From Actinomycetes bacterium (lineage in GTDB: Bacteria; Actinomycetota; Actinomycetes; Actinomycetales; Microbacteriaceae): a DNA stretch of 11,733 bases. The stretch is from assembly GCA_030425055.1 (NCBI GenBank), contig JAUHVN010000056.1, forward strand, positions 1 through 11,733. The letters run 5' to 3'. A program made the translations under genes and the position numbers. This document shows positions 1 to 6,696 of the stretch, piece by piece (position 1 is the stretch's first letter; each line of letters starts with the position of its first letter). The notes under the pieces are model-generated. The model saw only the letters and a list, made by a program, of their open reading frames with translations. It was not told the DNA's origin and ran no database searches.

Positions 1-1326
1 GCGGTCATCGCTTCGAGCGTGGCCGTCGTCCGCACCGTCGAGGCCGGCGCCGCGGCTGAGGATGCACGGATCGAGGCGCTGACCACGACCGCTCTCAGCA
101 CCAGGACGAATCTCGAGACCGCCGCCCTCCTGGCGGCGGAGATCCATCGGCGCTGGCCCGATGACCCACGGGCCTTCATAGCCCTGCGGGGCGTGCTCGA
201 CCAGGCCGACGGTCTCGTACGCACCGTCAGGTTCGCCGAGGGCGCGCGAGTGGCCGTGACGATCGTGCCCGGCACTCGCGTCGCAATCGCGACGGTTGAC
301 CCGCCGATCGGGGGCACCGCGGACGCGTCCGCGGCATCCTTGCACCTCATCGACCTGACGACCGGCCAAACAGTGGACGAGATTCCCGCGCCCCTGCCGC
401 CCCTCGGTGCGACCGCGTCCGCCGCGCGCGACATCTCGGTCAGCGCGGACGGATCGACCGCGCTGGTGGTGACGACCTCCGGCTCCGCCGAGGCCGACGG
501 CTGCTGCGTGCGGCTCGACGTCGTTCCGCTGAGAGCGGATGGGAGTGGACCGCAGGCGATGGATCTGCGCGTACCTCTCGTCGGCGACCCGGCGCTCTCG
601 GAAGACGGCACCGTCGCGTTCATCCTGATGGAGGGCTCGGCCGCACCGATCCGGGTTGACCTCCGCACCGGTGAGCTCGTGTCCACGGCGGATCCCTCGT
701 CCGTGCAAGACGATCCGGAGGTCGAGGGCATCACCCTCGTCGACGGCGCTGTGTACGTGGGCGCACGCGACCATATCCGCGTTTACGATCCCGTCACCCT
801 CGCTCTCACGCGTGAGATCCGACTCCCGGTCGCACGCAATGTCTCGGTGACTTCACGTCACTTCGGTCCCGATGACGCCGGCGGGCTCCTCGCGTTCGCG
901 CCCTACTGGTCCGCGCGGGTGAACGCATCCACGGGAGCCGTGATCTGGGTACGTGCCGGACTCGGCTGCTCGGCGCCGGTCGTCCTTCCCGACTCGACCT
1001 TCCTGTGCACACGCGACGACGGAATGTGGGTCCACAGTCTCGATACGGGTGAACCCCTGCGCAGACTGCTTCCTTCGCTTCCTTCCGATGCTCGGGCGGT
1101 CGCGTGGTTGCCGGGCGTGTCCGAGCTCGCGACCATGTCGGCAGACTCGACGCTGCTGCAGCGCTGGCGGCCGAGCGGCGAATACGTCGTCCGGACGGCC
1201 GCCGACATGCGCGATGCCGTCTGCGCAATCGCGGGACGCCAGCTCAGCGGCCCCGAGTGGCAGCGCTACTTCGACGACGAGACGCACGCAGACACGTGCC
1301 CGGGAGTTCCGCCTTCCGTCGGGTGA
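1..1326 (+). CDS. C-terminal part of a large beta-propeller sensor protein (nSTAND/BTAD-WD40 type), 5' truncated by the window
   Basis: The frame is open from base 1 to a TGA at 1324-1326, giving 441 visible residues; the GTG at 19 is unlikely to be the true start because the frame continues upstream. The first residues (AVIASSVAVV) resemble the end of a membrane helix, followed by a helical stretch with a leucine-rich pattern (residues ~20-65) like the linker after the transmembrane segment of nSTAND ATPase/WD40 proteins. The rest (~75-410) is beta-rich with repeated blade-like units such as HLIDLTTG, IRVDLRTG, IRVYDPVT and VHSLDTGE, as in WD40/PQQ-like propellers. The C-terminus holds two cysteines (about 408 and 433) around AGRQLSGPEWQRYF, resembling the C-terminal signature I know from BTAD/nSTAND-WD40 regulators. 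Further cysteines would fit an extracytoplasmic propeller. Third-position GC (~83% in the first 60 codons, hand count) is below that of the neighbouring biosynthetic genes. The N-terminal domains, and so the signalling output, cannot be seen. Confidence 0.72.
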   Translation, partial: AVIASSVAVVRTVEAGAAAEDARIEALTTTALSTRTNLETAALLAAEIHRRWPDDPRAFIALRGVLDQADGLVRTVRFAEGARVAVTIVPGTRVAIATVDPPIGGTADASAASLHLIDLTTGQTVDEIPAPLPPLGATASAARDISVSADGSTALVVTTSGSAEADGCCVRLDVVPLRADGSGPQAMDLRVPLVGDPALSEDGTVAFILMEGSAAPIRVDLRTGELVSTADPSSVQDDPEVEGITLVDGAVYVGARDHIRVYDPVTLALTREIRLPVARNVSVTSRHFGPDDAGGLLAFAPYWSARVNASTGAVIWVRAGLGCSAPVVLPDSTFLCTRDDGMWVHSLDTGEPLRRLLPSLPSDARAVAWLPGVSELATMSADSTLLQRWRPSGEYVVRTAADMRDAVCAIAGRQLSGPEWQRYFDDETHADTCPGVPPSVG

Positions 1327-1334
1327 GACGAACC

Positions 1335-1363
1335 GAGCCCGGCCCCTTGTAGGGACCGGGCTC
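1335..1363. terminator. Hairpin shared by convergent genes, probable bidirectional terminator
   Basis: GAGCCCGG (1335-1342) pairs perfectly with CCGGGCTC (1356-1363). Inside, after a C/A mismatch, CCC pairs with GGG around a 5-nt loop. It starts 9 bases after the stop of the plus-strand gene and lies downstream of the minus-strand ilvC, so it could stop transcription from both sides. There is no U-tract on either strand, which is common for hairpin terminators in high-GC actinobacteria. The role is inferred from position. Confidence 0.6.
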
Positions 1364-1385
1364 ATCGTGGCTCATTCAAGCCGTA

Positions 1386-1402
1386 CTCGGCGGATCGCCG
1401 AG
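1386..1402. other. Short GC-rich hairpin in the convergent gap
   Basis: CTCGGCG (1386-1392) and CGCCGAG (1396-1402) form a perfect 7-bp stem with a 3-nt loop. It may add to transcription termination between the two convergent genes. No U-tract follows. Function is inferred only from location. Confidence 0.4.
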
Positions 1403-1424
1403 GGTCTGGGGTTCGAACAGCGTC

Positions 1425-1504
1425 ACCAACTCCGCAGAATGTCGCGAACTTCGCAGAATTCGGGGTTCCGGCTGCGGAGTTCGCATGATTCTGCGAAGTT
1501 CGCG
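1425..1504. repeat. Four-copy inverted motif (two forward, two reverse) next to the ilvC stop
   Basis: A motif close to GCGAACTYCGCAGAAT occurs four times: forward at 1425-1440 (degenerate first bases) and 1444-1459, reverse at 1469-1484 (core only) and 1488-1503. The two forward copies are offset by 19 bp, and so are the two reverse copies. The second and fourth form a perfect 17-bp inverted repeat (1443-1459 with 1488-1504) around a 28-nt spacer. The first and third share 10 complementary bases, so other pairings are possible. Each full copy contains the small palindrome GCGAACTTCGC. It lies 7 bases beyond the ilvC stop. It could be a terminator or mRNA-end hairpin, a dispersed repeat, or a protein-binding array; the sequence does not decide. 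Confidence 0.65.
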
Positions 1505-1510
1505 CGCGGG

Positions 1511-2536
1511 TCAGCGCGCGGCGCTGCCCTCCGTGTAGTCGGAGTCCTGCTGCTTCCACGCGAACAGGGCGCGCAGCTCCTTGCCGGTCGACTCGATCGG
1601 GTGCTGCGCCTCCTTCTCGCGCAGCGCGAGGAACTCGGGGGCACCGGCATCCTGATCGGCGATGAAACGCTTGGCGAACGCGCCCGACTGGATGTCGGCG
1701 AGCACCGCCTTCATGTTCTCCTTGACCGAGGGGTCGATGACGCGGGGGCCCGACACGTAGTCGCCGTACTCGGCGGTGTCCGAGATCGACCAGCGCTGCT
1801 TGGCGATGCCGCCCTCCCACATCAGGTCGACGATGAGCTTCAGCTCGTGCAGCACCTCGAAGTACGCGATCTCGGGCTGGTAGCCGGCCTCGACGAGGGT
1901 CTCGAACCCGTACTCGACGAGGTGCGACATGCCGCCGCACAGCACCGACTGCTCGCCGAACAGGTCGGTCTCGGTCTCTTCGGTGAAGGTGGTCTTGATG
2001 ACGCCGGCGCGCGTGCCGCCGATCGCCTTCGCGTACGAGAGCGCGAGGTCCCACGCCTGCCCCGAGGCATCCCGCTCCACCGCGATGATGTCGGGGATGC
2101 CGCGACCGGCGACGTACTCGCGACGCACCGTGTGGCCGGGAGCCTTCGGGGCGACCAGGATCACGTCGACGCCCTCGGGCGCGTCGATGTAGCCGAAGCG
2201 GATGTTGAACCCGTGCGCGAACGCCAGAGTCTTGCCCGCCGACAGGTGGTCCTTGATGTGGTCGTTGTAGATGCCGCGCTGGTGCTGGTCGGGCGCGAGG
2301 ATCATGATGACGTCCGCCCATTCGGCGGCGTCGGCGACCGACTTCACCTCGAAGCCGTCCTCCTGCGCCTTCTGGGTCGACTTCGAGCCGTCCTTGAGGG
2401 CGATGACGACCTCGACGCCCGAGTCGCGCAGGTTCTGCGCGTGCGCGTGGCCCTGCGAGCCGTACCCGACGATCGCGACCTTCTTCTCCTGGATGAGGCC
2501 CAGGTCGGCGTCGGCGTCGTAGAAGATCTCTGCCAT
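1511..2536 (-). CDS. ilvC: Ketol-acid reductoisomerase (class I, NADPH type)
   Basis: This enzyme isomerises and reduces acetolactate or acetohydroxybutyrate to the 2,3-dihydroxy acids of valine and isoleucine synthesis, in the cytoplasm, with Mg2+ and NADPH. The 341 residues match the short class I form. The N-terminal Rossmann domain has GYGSQGHAHAQNL at 24-36, and the following loop DGSKST (49-54) carries serines and a lysine suited to the NADPH phosphate. KAPGH is at 131-135. The knotted C-terminal domain has the metal ligands D191 and E195 (TDLFGEQ) and E227 and E231 (FEVLHE), then the substrate-contact motif SISDTAEYG (250-258). The ATG is supported by AGGAGA 8 nt upstream (2545-2550). 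It is the last gene of the ilvD-B-N-C run and is separated from ilvN by 90 nt containing a hairpin repeat. Confidence 0.97.
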   Translation of the reverse strand: MAEIFYDADADLGLIQEKKVAIVGYGSQGHAHAQNLRDSGVEVVIALKDGSKSTQKAQEDGFEVKSVADAAEWADVIMILAPDQHQRGIYNDHIKDHLSAGKTLAFAHGFNIRFGYIDAPEGVDVILVAPKAPGHTVRREYVAGRGIPDIIAVERDASGQAWDLALSYAKAIGGTRAGVIKTTFTEETETDLFGEQSVLCGGMSHLVEYGFETLVEAGYQPEIAYFEVLHELKLIVDLMWEGGIAKQRWSISDTAEYGDYVSGPRVIDPSVKENMKAVLADIQSGAFAKRFIADQDAGAPEFLALREKEAQHPIESTGKELRALFAWKQQDSDYTEGSAAR

Positions 2537-2561
2537 CTCGTGTTTCTCCTTGATCGATGAA

Positions 2562-2600
2562 GGTCGTTGTGATTCGTCTCGCTTCGCTCGCTCAACGACC
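2562..2600. repeat. Hairpin repeat in the ilvN-ilvC spacer, dispersed actinobacterial repeat type
   Basis: GGTCGTTG (2562-2569) and CAACGACC (2593-2600) form a perfect 8-bp stem. On the minus strand the interior reads GAGCGAGCGAAGCGAGAC, a core I recall as scattered through intergenic regions of Microbacteriaceae and related actinobacteria. It contains GCGAAGC, known to fold as an unusually stable mini-hairpin in single-stranded DNA. In the transcript it lies downstream of the ilvN stop and upstream of the ilvC ribosome binding site, so it could act as an mRNA processing or stability element or lower ilvC output. The recalled distribution needs a genome search to confirm. Confidence 0.65.
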
Positions 2601-2626
2601 GGGGAGCGTGAAGCGAAAAGCTCTCG

Positions 2627-3136
2627 TCAGCCGCGCAGCACGCGCTCGGTGATGCTCTTGCCGCCTCGGCCGATCGCGAGCAGGCCCGACTGGGCGAGCT
2701 CCTTGACGCCGAACGGCTCGAGCGCGCGCAGGAACGCCTCGACCTTGCCCTTGTCGCCCGTGACCTCGACCACGAGCGCATCGGGCGCGTAGTCGACGAT
2801 CTGGGCGCGGAACAGGTTCACGACCTCGAGCACGTTCGAGCGGGTCTGGTTGTCGGCGCGCACCTTGATCAGCATGTGCTCGCGCTGGACGGATGCGACC
2901 GGGTCGAGCTCGACGATCTTGATGACGTTGACGAGCTTGTTCAGCTGCTTGGTCACCTGCTCGAGCGGGAGCTGGTCGACGTCGACGACCACGGTGATGC
3001 GCGAGAGCCCCGGCACCTCGGTGACGCCCACGGCGAGCGAGTTGATGTTGAAGCCGCGGCGGGCGAACAGCCCCGCGACTCGGGTCAGCAGACCGGGCTT
3101 GTCCTCGACGAGCAGGCTCAGCACGTGAGTCGACAT
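2627..3136 (-). CDS. ilvN: Acetohydroxyacid synthase small (regulatory) subunit
   Basis: This subunit binds the IlvB catalytic subunit, raises its activity and gives feedback inhibition by branched-chain amino acids, usually valine. At 169 residues it is the common long form. The N-terminal ACT domain (about 3-78) opens with HVLSLLVEDKPGLLTRVAGL and continues RRGFNINSL; G15 and N30 line up with the glycine and asparagine of the valine site in E. coli IlvH. The C-terminal domain (about 85-165) includes the IKVRADNQTRSNVLEVVNLF segment (90-109). Its ATG follows the ilvB stop by one base (TGACATG), so translation is probably coupled; GGGGAGGA inside the end of ilvB (about 3142-3149) serves as ribosome binding site. 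Stoichiometric expression with IlvB is expected from this layout. Confidence 0.96.
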   Translation of the reverse strand: MSTHVLSLLVEDKPGLLTRVAGLFARRGFNINSLAVGVTEVPGLSRITVVVDVDQLPLEQVTKQLNKLVNVIKIVELDPVASVQREHMLIKVRADNQTRSNVLEVVNLFRAQIVDYAPDALVVEVTGDKGKVEAFLRALEPFGVKELAQSGLLAIGRGGKSITERVLRG

Positions 3137-3137
3137 G

Positions 3138-4940
3138 TCAGTCCTCCCCCGAGAAGGCCGGCGCGTGATCGCGCGCGTACTGGACGTAGCTGTTGCTCAC
3201 GCCCTGCGGCACCATCGGCCACACCATCGCATCGGCGCTCACCACGAAGTCGATCACCACCGGGCGGTCGTTGGTCTCGAGGGCGGTGCGGATCGCGTCG
3301 TCCACGTCCTCCTCCTTCTCGACCCGCAGCGCAAGGCAGCCGTACGCCTCGGCGAGCTTGACGAAGTCGGGCACGCGGACCGTTCCATGGCCCGTGTTGA
3401 GGTCGGTGTGCGAGAAGCGGCCGCCGAGGAACAGCGCCTGCCACTGACGCACCATGCCCAGCGACGAGTTGTTGATGATCGCGACCTTGATCGGGATGTT
3501 GTTGATGACGCAGGTCGCGAGCTCCTGGTTGGTCATCTGGAAGCATCCGTCGCCGTCGATCGCCCACACCACTCGGTCGGGCTCGGCGACCTTCGCGCCC
3601 ATCGCGGCGGGCACCGCGTAGCCCATCGTGCCGGCGCCGCCGGAGTTGAGCCACGAGTTGGGCCGCTCGTACTTGATGAACTGCGCCGCCCACATCTGGT
3701 GCTGGCCGACACCGGCGGCGTAGATCGCCTCGGGTCCGGTCAGCTCGCCGATGCGCTGGATGACGTACTGCGGCGCGACGAGGCCGTCGTCGGTCGGCGA
3801 GTAGCCCAGCGGGAACTCATCGCGCAGTCCGTCGAGGAAGGCCCACCACTCGTCGATGTCGGGCTTGCCCGGCTCGGATGCTCCGCGCACCGCGACCTCG
3901 AGGTCGACGAGCACGTCGCGCAGGTCACCCACGATCGGCACGTCGGCCGTGCGGATCTTCGAGATCTCGGCAGGGTCGATGTCGACGTGCACGACCTTGG
4001 CGTTCGGTGCGAAGTGCTCGGCCTTGCCTGTCACGCGGTCGTCGAAGCGGGCTCCCAGCGCGACGATGAGGTCGGACTCCTGCAGTGCGAGCACCGCAGG
4101 CACCGTGCCGTGCATGCCGGGCATGCCCAGGTGCTGCTTGTGCGAGTCGGGGAACGCGCCGCGGGCCATGAGCGTCGTCACGACCGGGGCGCCGGTGGTC
4201 TCGGCGAGCGACAGCAGTTCCGCGGACGCGCGCGAGCGGATGACACCGCCGCCGACGTACAGCACCGGCTTGCGCGACTCGGCCAGCAGCTGCGCGGCGG
4301 CTTGGATCTGCTTGCCGTGCGCCTTGGTGACCGGGCGGTAGCCGGGCAGGTCGATCTTCGGCGGCCACTCGAACGGCGCCTCGTTCTGCTGCGCGTCCTT
4401 CGTGATGTCGACGAGCACGGGGCCGGGGCGACCGGTGCCCGCGATCTCGAACGCGGCGGCGATCGCACCGGGGATGTCCTCGGCGCGCTTCACGAGGAAC
4501 GAGTGCTTCGTGACGGGCATCGTGATGCCGACGATGTCGGCCTCCTGGAACGCATCCGTGCCCATGAGGTGGCTGAAGACCTGACCGGTGATGCACACGA
4601 GCGGCACCGAGTCCATGTAGGCGTCGGCGATCGCGGTCACGAGGTTGGTCGCGCCGGGACCGCTGGTGGCGATCGCGACGCCGATGCGGCCAGTGGCGGC
4701 CGCGTAGCCCTCGGCGGCGTGGCCGGCGCCCTGCTCGTGGCGTACGAGGTAATGGCGGACGGCCTCGTCGTCGAGCAGCGGGTCGTAGACGGGCATGATC
4801 GCCCCGCCGGGGAGACCGAAGACATCGGTGACCCCGAGCAGTTCGAGCGAGCGGACGACCGCCTGCGCACCCGTGAGCACGGGCGCGGACGCGGTGCGGG
4901 AGGGCGGCCGGGGAACGGCCTGGAGCGATTCAGCAGGCAT
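3138..4940 (-). CDS. ilvB: Acetohydroxyacid (acetolactate) synthase, catalytic large subunit
   Basis: This ThDP- and FAD-dependent enzyme condenses pyruvate with pyruvate or 2-oxobutyrate, the first common step to valine, leucine and isoleucine. The 600 residues show the three expected domains. The N-terminal pyrimidine-binding domain has FGLPGGA (41-47) and the catalytic glutamate E69 in RHEQGAGHAAEGYA. GTDAFQEADI follows at 127-136. The central FAD-binding domain has ARFDDRVTGK at 297-306. The C-terminal domain carries the ThDP/Mg motif from GDG (463-465) to NN (490-491) and W500 in MVRQWQ. Residues at two plant herbicide-target positions differ from the plant enzyme (see findings). The first ~20 residues are a disordered extension. 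The ATG has no clear Shine-Dalgarno sequence (upstream GATCTGAATCACC). It starts 37 nt after the ilvD stop and is translationally linked to ilvN. Confidence 0.97.
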   Translation of the reverse strand: MPAESLQAVPRPPSRTASAPVLTGAQAVVRSLELLGVTDVFGLPGGAIMPVYDPLLDDEAVRHYLVRHEQGAGHAAEGYAAATGRIGVAIATSGPGATNLVTAIADAYMDSVPLVCITGQVFSHLMGTDAFQEADIVGITMPVTKHSFLVKRAEDIPGAIAAAFEIAGTGRPGPVLVDITKDAQQNEAPFEWPPKIDLPGYRPVTKAHGKQIQAAAQLLAESRKPVLYVGGGVIRSRASAELLSLAETTGAPVVTTLMARGAFPDSHKQHLGMPGMHGTVPAVLALQESDLIVALGARFDDRVTGKAEHFAPNAKVVHVDIDPAEISKIRTADVPIVGDLRDVLVDLEVAVRGASEPGKPDIDEWWAFLDGLRDEFPLGYSPTDDGLVAPQYVIQRIGELTGPEAIYAAGVGQHQMWAAQFIKYERPNSWLNSGGAGTMGYAVPAAMGAKVAEPDRVVWAIDGDGCFQMTNQELATCVINNIPIKVAIINNSSLGMVRQWQALFLGGRFSHTDLNTGHGTVRVPDFVKLAEAYGCLALRVEKEEDVDDAIRTALETNDRPVVIDFVVSADAMVWPMVPQGVSNSYVQYARDHAPAFSGED

Positions 4941-4977
4941 GGTGATTCAGATCTCGATGTGTCGGTGCGGACGCGGA

Positions 4978-6684
4978 CTAGCCCGTCACGGCGCCCTGCG
5001 CGGCAGAGCGCACCAGACGGGAGTACTTGGCAAGGACGCCACGGGTATAGCGCGGGGGAAGGGGCTCCCAGCCGTCACGGCGGGAGGTCAGCTCCGCTTC
5101 GTCGACGAGTAGGTCGAGAGAGCGAGCCGCGATATCGACCCGTATCAGATCACCATCGCGCACGAAGGCGATCGGACCGGAATCCACCGCTTCGGGTGCT
5201 ATGTGGCCGATGCACAGGCCGGTTGTGCCGCCTGAGAATCTGCCGTCCGTCAAGAGTAGTACATCTTTTCCGAGGCCAGCGCCCTTGATGGCGGCCGTGA
5301 TGGCGAGCATCTCGCGCATGCCCGGTCCGCCCTTGGGGCCCTCGTAGCGGATGACGACGACGTCGCCGGCCGCGATCTCGCCCGCCTCGAGCGCATCCAT
5401 CGCGGCGCGCTCGCGCTCGAAGACGCGCGCGGGCCCCTCGAAGACGGCCGCATCGAAGCCGGCGGTCTTGACGACCGCGCCGTCGGGAGCGAGCGACCCG
5501 TGCAGGATCGTCAGCCCGCCCGTGGCGTGGATCGGGTCGTCGAAGCGATGGATGACGTCGCCGTCGACCGGGTCGGGGTCGAGGTCGCGGAGGTTCTCGG
5601 CGAGGGTCTTGCCGGTGACGGTGAGGGCGTCGCCGTGCAGCAGTCCTTCGTCGAGCATCGCCTTCATGACGACGGGGATGCCGCCGTGGCGGTCGACGTC
5701 GTTCATGACGTACTTGCCGAACGGCTTCATGTCGGCCACGTGCGGCACCTTGTCGCCGATGCGGTTGAAGTCGTGGAGGGTGAGCTCGACGTCGGCCTCG
5801 CGCGCGATGGCGAGCAGGTGCAGCACGACGTTCGTCGAGCCGCCGAGGGCCATCGCGAGCGCGATCGCGTTCTCGAAGGCCTCCTTGGTGAGGATGTCGC
5901 GCGTGGTGATGCCCTGACGCAGCAGTTCGACCACGGCCTCGCCCGACCGGCGCGCGAAGTAGTCGCGCCGACGGTCCGCCGACGGCGGGGCGGCCGAGCC
6001 GGGAAGGCTGAGCCCGAGAGCCTCGGCGACGGATGCCATCGTGTTGGCCGTGTACATGCCGCCGCACGCGCCCTCGCCGGGCGCGAACGAGCATTCGATG
6101 CGCTTGAGGTCGGCCTCGGTCATGCGGCCCGCGAGGCACGCGCCGACCCCCTCGAAGGAGTCGATGATCGTGATCTCCTTCTCGGTGCCGTCGCTGAGCT
6201 TCACCCATCCGGGGGCGATCGACCCGGCGTAGAGGAACACGCTCGACAGGTCGAGCCGCGCCGAGGCCATCAGCATGCCGGGGATCGACTTGTCGCATCC
6301 GGCGAGCAGCACCGTGCCGTCGAGGCGCTCGGCCATGACCACGGTCTCGACCGAGTCGGCGATGACCTCACGGCTGACGAGCGAGAAGTGCATGCCCTCG
6401 TGGCCCATCGAGATGCCGTCCGACACCGAGATCGTGCCGAACTGCAGCGGGTAGCCGCCACCGGAGTGCACGCCCTCCTTCGCGCCCTGCGCGAGCCGGT
6501 CGAGGCTCAGGTTGCACGGCGTGATCTCGTTCCAGCTCGACGCGATGCCGATCTGCGGCTTGTCCCAGTCCTCGTCGCCCATGCCGACGCCGCGGAGCAT
6601 GCCTCGCGAGGTCGTGGCTTCGATGCCGTCGGTGACCACGCGGCTGCGCGGCTTGATGTCGATCGTCTCGTCGGAGTGGGGCAT
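4978..6684 (-). CDS. ilvD: Dihydroxy-acid dehydratase, [2Fe-2S] type
   Basis: It dehydrates 2,3-dihydroxy-isovalerate and -methylvalerate to the 2-oxo acids, the step after IlvC. At 568 residues it matches the shorter plant/mycobacterial class, not the ~616-residue E. coli enzyme. Candidate iron-sulfur ligands are C57 (TPCNLS), C130 (GCDKSIPG) and C207 (GACGGMYTANTM). Metal-site residues include D89 (SDGISMG), D131 and the neighbouring K132, the likely carbamylated lysine. GRFSGGTTG (481-489) supplies the catalytic serine S484. The ATG lies 9 nt after the otsB stop. There is no spaced Shine-Dalgarno sequence (GAGG touches the ATG), but a -10-like TAGACT ends exactly 6 nt before the start, which suggests a leaderless transcript. 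The last ~98 codons use far more A/T at third positions, including ATA, CTA, GTA and AGA, than the rest of the gene. Confidence 0.97.
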   Translation of the reverse strand: MPHSDETIDIKPRSRVVTDGIEATTSRGMLRGVGMGDEDWDKPQIGIASSWNEITPCNLSLDRLAQGAKEGVHSGGGYPLQFGTISVSDGISMGHEGMHFSLVSREVIADSVETVVMAERLDGTVLLAGCDKSIPGMLMASARLDLSSVFLYAGSIAPGWVKLSDGTEKEITIIDSFEGVGACLAGRMTEADLKRIECSFAPGEGACGGMYTANTMASVAEALGLSLPGSAAPPSADRRRDYFARRSGEAVVELLRQGITTRDILTKEAFENAIALAMALGGSTNVVLHLLAIAREADVELTLHDFNRIGDKVPHVADMKPFGKYVMNDVDRHGGIPVVMKAMLDEGLLHGDALTVTGKTLAENLRDLDPDPVDGDVIHRFDDPIHATGGLTILHGSLAPDGAVVKTAGFDAAVFEGPARVFERERAAMDALEAGEIAAGDVVVIRYEGPKGGPGMREMLAITAAIKGAGLGKDVLLLTDGRFSGGTTGLCIGHIAPEAVDSGPIAFVRDGDLIRVDIAARSLDLLVDEAELTSRRDGWEPLPPRYTRGVLAKYSRLVRSAAQGAVTG

Positions 6685-6696
6685 CCTCGAAGTCTA
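6685..6696 (-). promoter_or_regulatory. Predicted leaderless promoter of ilvD overlapping the otsB stop codon
   Basis: On the minus strand, TAGACT (6696-6691) fits the actinobacterial -10 consensus TANNNT and is followed by exactly 6 nt (TCGAGG) before the ilvD ATG. Transcription would begin at the A of the ATG. The TAG of this box is the otsB stop codon. No good -35 hexamer is visible, which is usual for actinobacterial promoters of this kind. ilvD could also be read from otsAB. Confidence 0.5.

Noticed and set aside
19..21. GTG as the true start of the first gene
   Set aside because: The frame is open to the window edge, the preceding residues look like a membrane helix, and no ribosome binding site or -10 box precedes the GTG.
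1406..1424. tRNA-like T-arm sequence GGGGTTCGAAC
   Set aside because: The bases flanking the loop do not form a 5-bp T stem, and I find no matching acceptor or anticodon arm nearby on either strand, so it is not called as a tRNA gene or attachment site.
953..2560. Long plus-strand open frame overlapping the sensor gene and antisense to ilvC
   Set aside because: It is a frame shadow: it runs through two real genes and the hairpin region, its protein is low-complexity Arg/Asp/Val-rich, and no known domain is visible.
3135..5288. 717-codon plus-strand open frame antisense to ilvB and the end of ilvD
   Set aside because: High-GC genomes produce long antisense frames opposite strongly biased genes; the sequence is His/Arg/Asp-rich with no motif, and it spans an intergenic gap.
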